Below, one piece after another: positions 8,121-16,498 of a stretch of 64,000 nucleotides of DNA. The notes under the pieces were generated by a model. It made no database searches. It was not told where the DNA came from and saw only the letters and a list, made by a program, of their open reading frames with translations. The stretch's first letter is position 1. Each line of letters starts with the position of its first letter. Position numbers and translations under genes: made by a program. Origin of the DNA: Sphingobacterium sp. UT-1RO-CII-1 (GTDB lineage Bacteria > Bacteroidota > Bacteroidia > Sphingobacteriales > Sphingobacteriaceae); assembly GCF_026711005.1 (NCBI RefSeq), contig NZ_JAPPVJ010000002.1:682001-746000 (forward strand), in the 5' to 3' direction.

Positions 8121-9476
8121 TTAACGCGGATTTTGTTTTAAACTACTTATTTCTACTACATCAAAAGGAAGAAGAAAAGTGTAACGCAAATCATTGGGAG
8201 GTAACTCATAAAGCTCCTTTCCTAACTTTCGTTGTAATGTTTTTTCAAATCTTTTATCTTGATTCAATCTTCTCAAATCCGACCATCGAATCCCTCCTCT
8301 AAAAAGTAGTTGTTTTTCACGTTCTTCTAAAACATAACTTAAAAGGCTTTCACTCTTCAAATCATCAGGCACGCCATAACTGCCCGCCACATATCGATTT
8401 TTCAATAAATGATTTAACGTGTGCCTTGCGTCAGAATCTTTATCTAATCTAACCTCACATTCAGCTTTTATTAAAAAAACTTCATCTCGAGCCAAACCAC
8501 CAAATATTGAAGTACCAGTGGCGTTATAATCTCCTTTATATTTTATCGTCTTATCGCCTTCCTTCACAAAAAACAAAGACTTCCTTAAGTCAATTTCTTT
8601 AAATTTTTCAAACAAAAGTGTATCCACTTTTGCTCTTGTTTGATTATGGACACTTGCTGTACCTAAACTAACTCCATAGAAAATGACTTCTTTATTTAAT
8701 AAAGTAAAAGGGAAAGGTAAATTCGCATCTAGTTCACCATAATCAATCAACTCATTATCAACATTTAGAGCTAAGTCAGCATACTTCAATCCTTTTTCAT
8801 AATCACCTATCACTAAATTTATGCGCGCTAACAAAGCATATGCAGCTTCTTTAGATGGTCGAACTGCAGTATGTGATTTCTCTGGAAGATATTGATGAGC
8901 AAGTGTTAGATCCTCTATAATCTGTTTATAAGTTTCCTTTACAGACGACCGATTGACGAGCTCATTGATGTCTGACTCAAGTTGCAGAGGCAAACCATAT
9001 TCTGAATCTTCCATTCCAATACTGTAATATGGACAATAAAGTTCTGCCAACTGAAATAATGCCATTCCCCTAAAAAAGTAGGCTTGCCCTTTTACATTAT
9101 CTCTATTCGTTTCAGACTGTCCTCCTAAATCCACCTTATCAATATGATCTAAAACTACATTTGAGTAGAATATTCGATAATATCCATAGGTCCAATCCTG
9201 TCTATTCTGTGCATTTTCATCCCAGATATAGGTATTTCGAACATCGACATTTCTCGCCTCCCAGTCTGCTTCTGTGAGGTAATAATAATCTGCTGCCACG
9301 TCACCTGCGGCTGGATAATGCATAAGCATTCTATCTTCGTAATCCATTAGTGCCTGTAGATCGCGGATATATCTCGGTATAGCCAATGATTGATCAGGTT
9401 TTTCATCCAAATATTCTGTACAACCGAATTGTAGAAGCCCCAATAAGCATATAATATTCAATAAAATACTTCTCAT
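8121..9476 (-). CDS. SusD/RagB-like outer-membrane lipoprotein
   Basis: 451 aa from the ATG at 9476, which gives a clean lipoprotein signal ('LLGLLQFGC', lipobox Cys at about residue 19). An ATG at 9494 would overlap the susC end. Typical SusD features are the early 'YLDEKPD' after the Cys, TPR-like helices with 'AYFFRGMALFQLAELYC', and a C-terminal 'EREKQLLFRGGIRWSDLRRL'. It would form the lid of the SusC channel encoded immediately upstream (4-bp gap). It is the last gene of the tlpA-susC-susD operon. The substrate is unknown; the TlpA and DUF6520 context points to peptides or redox-active ligands more than to a standard polysaccharide. Confidence 0.93.
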   Translation of the reverse strand: MRSILLNIICLLGLLQFGCTEYLDEKPDQSLAIPRYIRDLQALMDYEDRMLMHYPAAGDVAADYYYLTEADWEARNVDVRNTYIWDENAQNRQDWTYGYYRIFYSNVVLDHIDKVDLGGQSETNRDNVKGQAYFFRGMALFQLAELYCPYYSIGMEDSEYGLPLQLESDINELVNRSSVKETYKQIIEDLTLAHQYLPEKSHTAVRPSKEAAYALLARINLVIGDYEKGLKYADLALNVDNELIDYGELDANLPFPFTLLNKEVIFYGVSLGTASVHNQTRAKVDTLLFEKFKEIDLRKSLFFVKEGDKTIKYKGDYNATGTSIFGGLARDEVFLIKAECEVRLDKDSDARHTLNHLLKNRYVAGSYGVPDDLKSESLLSYVLEEREKQLLFRGGIRWSDLRRLNQDKRFEKTLQRKLGKELYELPPNDLRYTFLLPFDVVEISSLKQNPR

Positions 9477-9480
9477 AATC

Positions 9481-12400
9481 TTAAAATTTAACATTTACCC
9501 CTATTCCAATAGTTCTAGGGAAAGGTACTTGTCTTACCTCTGGATCTAAATCAGACTTTGTTTTTTTCCATATAATACCCAGGTGTCTAGCATACAGTGT
9601 GGCAGTGAGGCTTTTAACAAGCATATTTTTATTATTATTGCTTATTGAATAAGAAAAATTCACATCCTGTAAACGTATATGATCTCCCCTTTCAACAGTT
9701 GCTTCTGATTCTCGATAGAATTCATCTCTACGGTTATTGGATGGATATATCATAGAAGGGACAGTCGTATTGATTTCATCTCCCGGCTTTTGCCAACGCT
9801 GATAATAATCTCCATGAGAGAGCGACATACTTGGAGACAAAAGTGATGTATAATTAATAGTTTCACGTCGGAAATAGTAGCCACTTTTAAATTGGATATT
9901 TGCTGATAAAGAAAACCCTTTATAGCTGAAAGTATTTCGTAAAGCTCCAAAAGTTACAGGTAAAGCGGTACCATGAAACACTAAATCTTCTAAAGCAATA
10001 GCTTGGGTCAAACGTGCATAATCTTTAGACGGTTCTCCTTCTAAATATCCTATAGGATCACCTGTCTCAGGATCCAAACCTTTCCATTTGTAGCTCACCA
10101 TAGAATAAGCAGGCTGACCAACTATTGGAGATATCGTACTTCCTGACCCACCGACCCAAGAATTATAACTATTTGGCTCAACAAGATATTTCTCAACCGT
10201 ATTTTTATTTATTGATAAATTCACATGCCCAGACCAAGTAACCCCAGCATATTCCAATCTACTATCTAAAGTAATATCTAATCCTGTATTATTTACAATA
10301 GCACTATTTCTTGCAACAGAATTAAAACCTATAGTAGGATCAGTAGTAACCGAATTTATAATATCAGAAGCTTTCTTTTGATAAAACTCAATACTTCCTC
10401 TCAAAATATTTTTATTTAAACCAAAATCTACGCCTACATTTATGGTTCTTATATTCTCCCAACGCAAATCTGGGTTAGGAGGGTTATTGACAATAGCATA
10501 GGGTAACCTTGCTGTCCTAGTCACTCCCCTATAATCAATAGTCGTAACTGCTGCACCATTTGCCCAGACATTACCACTATACCCATATGTAGTACGGAGC
10601 TTTAGAAAGGAAATTAAATCAAACTGATAAAATGGTTCGTTACTTATATTCCATGCCCCTCCGACGGACCATAAAGGTGTCCACTTATCATTGGTTTTCA
10701 CACCAAATAAATTAGAAGCATCTCTTCTAGCACTAGCTGAAAAAGTATATCTGTCATTATAAGTATAAGCTGCATTAATATAAGAAGATACTAAACGGTG
10801 CACTGTACCATATTCGTTGTTAAAGCTTGGTATCAAAGCTCCTCCACTTAAATTATCATAAACAGGCAATCTATCAACAGAATTAACAAGGGATGTGAGT
10901 AAAAGATCGTCATCGTACCCAAAGGTTCTGTAACTATTTCCACGATTACTGGTATGTCTTAGCTCAAAGCCTGCGATTGCAGAAACAGAATGTTGACCAA
11001 ATCTATTATTATAATTGGCTTGTCCACGACCAGAATGCCCATGAATATTAGAATAATACCGATCTAAAATTCCTCCCAATGGTATCTGATGATTAATATT
11101 AGCTCCATTTATTTGTGTAAAACGATTGATGAGGTTACGTGTAAAATATGTTTTATCGCTATAATGATGTCTTTCTAGCGTAGGCTGGTATTCATATTGA
11201 TAGCTCATTTCTCCAGATAGCCCTTTCAATATTTGATATTTTACCCTTGTATTAAATAGAATATTACTCTTCTTAATCGTATTGTCTGCCAACGACAACT
11301 CTTCATAGGGGCGATAACGCCAATCTAATACTTCTTCTCTTCCTTCAACTATATCAAGGTAGCTCCCCCTAAGATCTTTCTCGACTACCAATCCATTTCC
11401 ACTTTCATCTACTAACCGTGCATAAGGGTATAAATTTCTGCCCGACATCATTTGCAAATCTCCAACATGATGATTGTTTTTTTGATCATTTAGTGAATAC
11501 CTCACTCCCATATCAATTTCCAGATTTTTCAACGGACGTATCGTATTCTGAAAATTTAGAGTCAACCTTGTCAAATCTCTCCCTACAGTATTTGCGCTGT
11601 TTTGATCGTACCCTATAGAAAATAACGAAGAATAATTATGCCCTCCTCCACTAAGATTTAAGGCGTACTGCTGGTTTAACCCTGCTCTGTAAAAATACTT
11701 GGATAAATCATTACGCATATCATGCGAAGAATAAAACTGCAGCTTCTCTTCAAGTTCATTATCGCTTACTTCCCCTTGTTTGTGTAATTCTAGTAGTTCA
11801 ATTACTGGTGTGAGCGGAGGTCTGTTGCTCGTATTATTTAACATAGAGTTATATGTCCCTTTATCAAAAAGAAACTGTTCCAGTTCAATATAATCTTTAG
11901 AGTTTATCCGAGGACTATAATATAAGTCTGGCTTTTGAATAAAAGTACTATTAGCAATAGCAGAAAGTTGCCATGGTGTATTATCTTTGCCTTTCTTTGT
12001 AGTGATAACCAGAACACCATTACCTGCCTTCGCCCCCCATATACTGGAAGCAGCAGCGTCTTTGAGTAAGGTTACACTTTCCACATCATTTGGATTGATA
12101 CTATTGATATCTCCTTCAAAAGGGAAATCATCCACTACAACAAGTGGACGCATATCTGTAAGCCCCAATGAGGCAACTCCTCGCACTATCATAGCAGCTT
12201 CATTGCCTCTCCTCTTATCAAACAGAAGGCCAGGCATAATACCATCCAAACGACTAATGACATCTGAGCCCATCTGCCTGTTAAATAATGTACTATCAAC
12301 AAATTCGAAAGAACCTGTAGCTCTTTCTTTCGGTATTCTTTGGTAACCAGTATTGACAATGATCTCTTCTATTTCTTTTTTTTCTGTGCTAAGAACTATT

Positions 12401-12684
12401 GAAAGTGGTAGATTATTATTTTCAAAATCTAATTCGAAAGAACTAAACCCCAGTTTACTGACCACTAAGGTTCCTTTTTTTACATTTACATTTAATGTAA
12501 ATTCACCTTCTTTATTTGTAACTGTCTTGATTTGACTTCCCTTAAGGGTAATCGTAGCATTCTCTACCACCTCAGAGCTATTACTTTGTACTCTACCCCG
12601 AATTATCGATTGTGCAAAAACGCTAGTTTTCACACTTAAAAACAAAGCGATCAGCACTGCATATTTAATAATATACCTACTCAT
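9481..12684 (-). CDS. SusC/RagA-family TonB-linked outer-membrane protein (no STN domain)
   Basis: 1067 aa from the ATG at 12684, which overlaps the tlpA stop by 8 bp (ATGAGTAG), suggesting translational coupling. The signal peptide ends in 'SVFAQ'. A carboxypeptidase-like regulatory domain follows, then the plug with 'NTGYQRIPKERATGSF', 'MIVRGVASLG' and 'IWGAKAGNGVLVITTKKGK', and a long beta-barrel ending 'GIGVNVKF'. There is no STN domain and no linked sigma/FecR pair, unlike the other SusC proteins in the window, so this operon is likely controlled differently (AraC candidate at 5741). Upstream starts at 12714 (TTG) and 12708 are less likely. Confidence 0.95.
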   Translation of the reverse strand: MSRYIIKYAVLIALFLSVKTSVFAQSIIRGRVQSNSSEVVENATITLKGSQIKTVTNKEGEFTLNVNVKKGTLVVSKLGFSSFELDFENNNLPLSIVLSTEKKEIEEIIVNTGYQRIPKERATGSFEFVDSTLFNRQMGSDVISRLDGIMPGLLFDKRRGNEAAMIVRGVASLGLTDMRPLVVVDDFPFEGDINSINPNDVESVTLLKDAAASSIWGAKAGNGVLVITTKKGKDNTPWQLSAIANSTFIQKPDLYYSPRINSKDYIELEQFLFDKGTYNSMLNNTSNRPPLTPVIELLELHKQGEVSDNELEEKLQFYSSHDMRNDLSKYFYRAGLNQQYALNLSGGGHNYSSLFSIGYDQNSANTVGRDLTRLTLNFQNTIRPLKNLEIDMGVRYSLNDQKNNHHVGDLQMMSGRNLYPYARLVDESGNGLVVEKDLRGSYLDIVEGREEVLDWRYRPYEELSLADNTIKKSNILFNTRVKYQILKGLSGEMSYQYEYQPTLERHHYSDKTYFTRNLINRFTQINGANINHQIPLGGILDRYYSNIHGHSGRGQANYNNRFGQHSVSAIAGFELRHTSNRGNSYRTFGYDDDLLLTSLVNSVDRLPVYDNLSGGALIPSFNNEYGTVHRLVSSYINAAYTYNDRYTFSASARRDASNLFGVKTNDKWTPLWSVGGAWNISNEPFYQFDLISFLKLRTTYGYSGNVWANGAAVTTIDYRGVTRTARLPYAIVNNPPNPDLRWENIRTINVGVDFGLNKNILRGSIEFYQKKASDIINSVTTDPTIGFNSVARNSAIVNNTGLDITLDSRLEYAGVTWSGHVNLSINKNTVEKYLVEPNSYNSWVGGSGSTISPIVGQPAYSMVSYKWKGLDPETGDPIGYLEGEPSKDYARLTQAIALEDLVFHGTALPVTFGALRNTFSYKGFSLSANIQFKSGYYFRRETINYTSLLSPSMSLSHGDYYQRWQKPGDEINTTVPSMIYPSNNRRDEFYRESEATVERGDHIRLQDVNFSYSISNNNKNMLVKSLTATLYARHLGIIWKKTKSDLDPEVRQVPFPRTIGIGVNVKF

Positions 12685-14254
12685 TTTGATCTCCCTCCTT
12701 GAGCACATATCCAAATTTGGTTAACTCCAAAGGAGCATTTACAAGATCGGATGTATTAATCCGCCCATCAGAGACCACAAACATATCGATCTCTCTTTCT
12801 TCTAACTCAAGCTGTAACCCTTGATTGACAAAACATTTCTGTAATGCATCAATATCCGTTAAATCATCGGGCAGGTCAAAGTCAATGCTATAATCAATGC
12901 TACTCTCATCAATGAGAAAAGGAACAGCTCCAGACTTAAGATTATTTAGAAAGTAGACTATATTATTTACCGATGTATTTTTAAAATAGTTCTTTGCCCC
13001 ATCGGCTGAAAGCCCAACTTTTTGTGGAATGCTTCTATCTTCTACTATTTCATTCAAAACTAAAACAACATTATTCTTGGATTGCAAGGATCTTTTAGTT
13101 TCATGATCACCATCCTTTACGATAAGACATGGCATTGAGAGTCTTACTTTTTCAGCATAAAACCCCGACAGCTCAGACAAATCATTATACATTCTTTTTA
13201 AAACCTGCTCTTTATTATAAGAAAGAGGTAAAACATATTCATAGGTATAGTCATATATGTTCCAGTTATAACTCGAATTTCTTAGATGATGAAATTCTAA
13301 TTTACTTGGATTATCTAAGAGCATAACACGTCTATTAGGCATCATTACACTAAATTCTGATTGCGAAGCAATTGATAACAGTCTAAGAATTGGATAATTA
13401 ATATAAAAACCATGTTTAACCTTACTTAGGGAGTCTATCCTTTCACCCGAAGGCAACATAAACCCATCTAAATAGCCCAATACACTGGTATAGTAAGCAG
13501 GCCTTTCATATTTAATATCCGAAAAAGTAAGTGAGAGTAAAGTAGTATCTAGTTTATCTCGGTATTTCGGCAAATAATATTCTTGCTTATTTACCATTCC
13601 GCCAATCACATCCTGATTAAGAGCCATTGGATTAGTAATATGCTCTAAAACACCTTCAGTATTAAAAATAGCAATATGAGGTAAACCCTGATGGGGTAAG
13701 AGCTCGTTTAAAACTTTATCTTCTACCACTGAAAAAAAGTTGTCTCCCAGTTCACGAATTTGTGGCGAAGCAGTTTTTGCAACAAATTTAGAAATCAATT
13801 CAGTTCCTTCATGAGTGACATTAATCAAAGCCACATCATCTGGATACGCATCTACTAATTTGTGCATTTTAGGCATAGATAAAATACAGCTCCCGCACCA
13901 CGTCGCCCAGTAATCTAAAATTATAACCTTCCCACGATAGTCGGCCAGGCGAATTTCTTTAGTCTTCCCTCCATATTCTACTACCTGCAAAGGCATATTC
14001 CATATTTCCTCAGGGATGGTATCCCCTATTTCTAAAGGCTTGATCTCCCCTATCCCAGTTGCCCCGCCTTGGCGGAGCTCCTGAGCCTTTGCTTCCACCA
14101 CGGAAGCAAAATTAAACAACACACAAAATATCGCTATAACCTGTAAGCCATAGACCATAGGCTTTTTAATATCGTCAGCTCTTTCTTTATCAAGCAGAAA
14201 ACCATTCGCTTCATTTAAGCTGTTTTGAGAGCTCCTTTTATTTTTAACTAACAT
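12677..14254 (-). CDS. TlpA-like thioredoxin-domain protein with long C-terminal extension
   Basis: 525 aa from the ATG at 14254; an ATG at 14158 just before the signal segment is an alternative. The frame stays open to 15121, but that extension runs through repeat arrays and is unlikely to be translated. The signal segment is 'VIAIFCVLFNFASVVEA'. A TlpA/AhpC-TSA thioredoxin domain spans roughly residues 85-235, with the redox motif 'WCGSC' (Cys 120 and 123) and a 'LPH' cis-proline loop. About 290 further residues have no recognised domain. It is the first gene of the tlpA-susC-susD operon and probably acts as a periplasmic disulfide reductase or isomerase for the system's ligand. Confidence 0.88.
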   Translation of the reverse strand: MLVKNKRSSQNSLNEANGFLLDKERADDIKKPMVYGLQVIAIFCVLFNFASVVEAKAQELRQGGATGIGEIKPLEIGDTIPEEIWNMPLQVVEYGGKTKEIRLADYRGKVIILDYWATWCGSCILSMPKMHKLVDAYPDDVALINVTHEGTELISKFVAKTASPQIRELGDNFFSVVEDKVLNELLPHQGLPHIAIFNTEGVLEHITNPMALNQDVIGGMVNKQEYYLPKYRDKLDTTLLSLTFSDIKYERPAYYTSVLGYLDGFMLPSGERIDSLSKVKHGFYINYPILRLLSIASQSEFSVMMPNRRVMLLDNPSKLEFHHLRNSSYNWNIYDYTYEYVLPLSYNKEQVLKRMYNDLSELSGFYAEKVRLSMPCLIVKDGDHETKRSLQSKNNVVLVLNEIVEDRSIPQKVGLSADGAKNYFKNTSVNNIVYFLNNLKSGAVPFLIDESSIDYSIDFDLPDDLTDIDALQKCFVNQGLQLELEEREIDMFVVSDGRINTSDLVNAPLELTKFGYVLKEGDQNE

Positions 14255-14383
14255 AGACCCCACTTCACCCCTAACCCCTCCGCAAATCGACCCAAACCAC
14301 CTTAAAATCAATCGATTAATGTACAGATCATTCTCCACCTTCCCCTCCTTGCAAGTAAAACGCAGCAATCTATTTACCAGTTC

Positions 14384-14581
14384 TTCGAGTCGTGTTCGAC
14401 ACTTGTTCGACAATCCTTCGAGTGCTCTTCGACAGTCCTTCGACTGGGCTTCGAGTCGGCTTCGACACTTGTTCGACAATCCTTCGGGTGCTCTTCGACT
14501 CGCCTTCGACTGGGCTTCGAGTCGCACTCGAACAGCACTCGAACAACACTCGAACAGCAGTCGAACACCAGTCGAACAAAT
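14384..14581. repeat. Array of eighteen 11-bp units (TTCGA-N6) with terminal inversion
   Basis: From 14384 every 11 bp starts a new unit without slippage. Thirteen units read TTCGA-N6 (one is TTCGG), then five read as the reverse orientation (CTCGAACA.., GTCGAACA..). Units 1-6 and 7-12 form a 66-bp higher-order repeat: unit 8 equals unit 2, unit 9 equals unit 3 and unit 12 equals unit 6. The turning point is a perfect dyad TTCGAGT-CGC-ACTCGAA at 14516-14532. The array lacks stop codons in several frames, so it produces spurious reading frames on both strands. It lies 130 bp upstream of the tlpA start. Confidence 0.93.
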
Positions 14582-14792
14582 GTGCACCAAAGTACGACCC
14601 AATCTCGAAGCCACCCCGAACCATCCGGCTACCCTAGCCGAAGCGCTCTTAGTGTATGGCCTAAGTATTAGCCAAGTATGCGTGAAGTAGTAACAGTGTA
14701 TAAGGAGTGTATTAAAAGACATTACACTAGCCATGCTCCATGACCGCTTCATAACTGCTGGTTTCTTGCCTTTATCACCCTTTTTCACACAC

Positions 14793-14924
14793 TTTGTTGT
14801 GCCGTTCATGTGTCGTTCATGTGTCAAACATGTGTTGTTGTTGTGCCGTTCATGTGTCAGATATGTATCGAGCATGTGTCGCTGTTGTTCATAGACGGCT
14901 TTTAGAAAGTGTAGCCCATGTGTC
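14793..14924. repeat. Second 11-bp-period array (GTTCATGTGTC units)
   Basis: GTTCATGTGTC occurs at 14804, 14815 and 14848, and related 11-mers fill the register between and after them (14793, 14826, 14837, 14859, 14870). A final GCCCATGTGTC at 14914-14924 is still in phase, exactly four periods after the unit at 14870. Most units contain CATG or a near match. The period equals that of the first array but the sequence differs. Confidence 0.85.
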
Positions 14925-14957
14925 GAAGCACGTTTCAATTTAAAGGCATCGCCAGTT

Positions 14958-15101
14958 GTCCCGCGGGCGCGGGACTTCTGAACATTACAACTAAACTGAT
15001 AATAAAACTTGCCTAAAAAAGACAGCATTAGGCACCTAAAGCCATAAAGGGAAGAGTCAGAGTATTTTATCAGGGGTTTATTAAGGGCATAACAATCCCC
15101 T
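14958..15101. repeat. Three-hairpin intergenic element, copy A
   Basis: It opens with the palindrome GTCCCGCG-GG-CGCGGGAC (14958-14975), followed by TGCCTA/TAGGCA (15010-15015 and 15029-15034) and AGGGG/CCCCT (15072-15076 and 15097-15101). A second copy with the same order of stems is at 22020-22127. It is probably a dispersed REP-like or structured RNA element. Confidence 0.6.
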
Positions 15102-15183
15102 TTGCGTAAAAATCGCATCATAGTAACATAGATTTATAAAATTCATAAATGGTTTATAAAAAATAAAAATCCTATATCGGGGC

Positions 15184-15256
15184 GCCCTCGTCCATAGGAA
15201 TACATAAGCATAGTTTGTAGCAAATAAACTATGCATACCCCATTATTCTGGAGGGC
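15184..15256. other. Nested hairpin element
   Basis: An outer stem GCCCTC (15184-15189) / GAGGGC (15251-15256) encloses a perfect 9-bp stem GCATAGTTT (15208-15216) / AAACTATGC (15226-15234). It lies downstream, on the minus strand, of the candidate sRNA. There is no T-run, so it is not a standard terminator. Confidence 0.5.
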
Positions 15257-15287
15257 AAAAAATGTTTTGAAGTAGTTGTTTTTTCAT

Positions 15288-15327
15288 CATTGCTCCTTAG
15301 TTTATAATCGTAGCCGATTGAGCAATG
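15288..15327. other. 8-bp perfect inverted repeat
   Basis: CATTGCTC (15288-15295) and GAGCAATG (15320-15327) flank a 24-nt loop. It lies between the nested hairpin and the candidate sRNA, 3' of the sRNA on the minus strand. Confidence 0.4.
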
Positions 15328-15352
15328 AATCTATGTGAAAGGAATATCCATC

Positions 15353-15441
15353 AAAAAAAGAGATGGGACAAACCTTATTTTCCAACGAGGGTCGTAGGAG
15401 AACCTTAAGCGAAAACAAGAGAATGCCCATCTCTCCTTCTG
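15353..15441 (-). ncRNA. Candidate ~89-nt small RNA with its own promoter and terminator
   Basis: On the minus strand a TACCTTTG -7 element (15452-15445) is followed within a few bases by AGAAGGAGAGATGGG. The sequence ends with CCCATCTCT and six more T. AGAGATGGG (15434-15426 on this strand) pairs with CCCATCTCT (15367-15359), so the closing stem also makes the terminator. Inside is an apical hairpin ACGA-CCC-TCGT extended by CC/GG. The layout is closing stem, open bubble, apical stem. There is no SRP GGAAGC motif. It is untested but has promoter, structure and terminator in the right order. Confidence 0.55.
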
Positions 15442-15444
15442 CTA

Positions 15445-15452
15445 CAAAGGTA
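15445..15452 (-). promoter_or_regulatory. -7 promoter element of the candidate sRNA
   Basis: TACCTTTG on the minus strand matches TAnnTTTG exactly. The expected -33 region has TTCAG instead of a clean TTG. Confidence 0.5.
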
Positions 15453-15662
15453 GAGATTAGGCATTGATCTCCTGAACTTGCGCTTGATGAAAATTTCCTA
15501 CGTTTTCGTTAGCAAGATTCAGCGTCAATAGCCAAATAACATAGCGGAAACAGCTATAAATACCACTTCCACTTTTCAAAGGTAAGCATAATTTTGATTT
15601 TTACAAATTTTACCGTAGACGATTTGAATTATATATATAAATCAACTCATGTATAATGCGTG

Positions 15663-16106
15663 ATGGATAAAATCAACAGGTTTTCGCTATACATCTTAAA
15701 TAAGGTAAAATTTAAAAGATTAGTTAAGGGCCGGTCTGCCTATCTATTTTCCATAGACATCAAAAAAAGTGAAGGTTACGTTGCTGCTATTGAAAACAAA
15801 AGTACCCCTTACCAATACAACTCAGCCGACTATCCCCTTATAGCAGATGCCTTAGTTTGTGAGCTGTCCGACATCACTCCTCCTGATGATTGGCAGGTGA
15901 GTAATTCGCATGATAAGGTAGACAAAGCCGTAGTATCCCTTACCGACCTGGCATTTGCGAGAGAAGTTATAGCAGGTATACACGCAAGTTCTAAAGCCTA
16001 TGTGCTTAACGATATAAAAGAGCTTTTGAAGCATTTGGCATTAACCAGTAAGAATCCTGAAGAGGTAGCCGTCGTTACCAAAGTGTGGGAAGAGTTCAAG
16101 AAATAG
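15663..16106 (+). CDS. Unknown small protein
   Basis: 147 aa from the ATG at 15663 (a GTG at 15660 is in frame). No signal peptide or TM helix is seen. The middle contains 'YVAAIENKSTPYQYNSADYPLIADALVCELSDI' and the C-terminus is helical and charged. It stands 38 bp before the toxin gene, but a promoter element lies between the two, so it may not share their transcript. I do not recognise it. Confidence 0.6.
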   Translation: MDKINRFSLYILNKVKFKRLVKGRSAYLFSIDIKKSEGYVAAIENKSTPYQYNSADYPLIADALVCELSDITPPDDWQVSNSHDKVDKAVVSLTDLAFAREVIAGIHASSKAYVLNDIKELLKHLALTSKNPEEVAVVTKVWEEFKK

Positions 16107-16109
16107 AAC

Positions 16110-16140
16110 TTGATAAAAAGTAACTTTTAAATTACCTTTG
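16110..16140 (+). promoter_or_regulatory. Bacteroidota promoter for the toxin-antitoxin pair
   Basis: TTG (16110-16112), a 20-nt spacer and TACCTTTG (16133-16140) fit the -33/-7 consensus well. Only four bases separate the -7 element from the toxin ATG, so the mRNA may begin at or near the start codon. Confidence 0.65.
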
Positions 16141-16144
16141 TATT

Positions 16145-16498
16145 ATGAGAGTTAGAGAAGTCATAGCTTTTAAAAATTATTTTGAGGACTTCCTCTTGGA
16201 GCAACCAAAGAAAGTACAAGACAAAATATTCAAAATAATTGAGGCTATTGAAACTCTCGAACGCGTTCCAAAAAACTATTTGAAACATTTGACAGGAACC
16301 GATGGTCTATATGAGGCTAGGATCCAACTAGGTTCTAACATATGGCGTGTGTTTTGCTTTTTTGATGGCGACAGACTTGTCGTCTTAATGAATGGATTTC
16401 AAAAGAAGACACAGAAGACACCTAAAGGCCAAATCGACAAAGCGCAACAAATAATGGTTGAATATTACGAACAGAAAGGCAAAGAAGATGGAAACTAA
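16145..16498 (+). CDS. RelE/ParE-superfamily (HigB/Gp49-like) toxin
   Basis: 117 aa, cytoplasmic. The fold signature is 'FLLEQPKKVQDKIFKIIEAIETL' (two N-terminal helices), then strands with 'LYEARIQLGSNIWRVFCFFDGDRLVVLMNGFQKKTQKTP'. That 'R..Y/FRV.F..D....L.HGF.KK..KTP' pattern is typical of phage-derived Gp49-like HigB toxins, which cleave ribosome-bound mRNA. The next gene is an XRE-type antitoxin overlapping by 11 bp, in toxin-first order as in higBA. Whether this copy is active is unknown. Confidence 0.85.
   Translation: MRVREVIAFKNYFEDFLLEQPKKVQDKIFKIIEAIETLERVPKNYLKHLTGTDGLYEARIQLGSNIWRVFCFFDGDRLVVLMNGFQKKTQKTPKGQIDKAQQIMVEYYEQKGKEDGN

Noticed and set aside
14319-14690. Four overlapping reading frames on both strands in the TTCGA array
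   Set aside because: They result from an 11-bp repeat that happens to lack stop codons in several frames.
14384-14924. CRISPR array
   Set aside because: Units are 11 bp with no repeat-spacer alternation and no cas genes nearby.
14255-15121. 814-aa version of the TlpA-like protein starting at 15121
   Set aside because: The added 289 residues precede a normal signal peptide, run through repeat arrays and have no protein-like conservation signs.
15353-15441. SRP RNA (4.5S) or tmRNA
   Set aside because: No GGAAGC/AGCAGCC SRP apical motif and no tRNA-like ends or tag reading frame.
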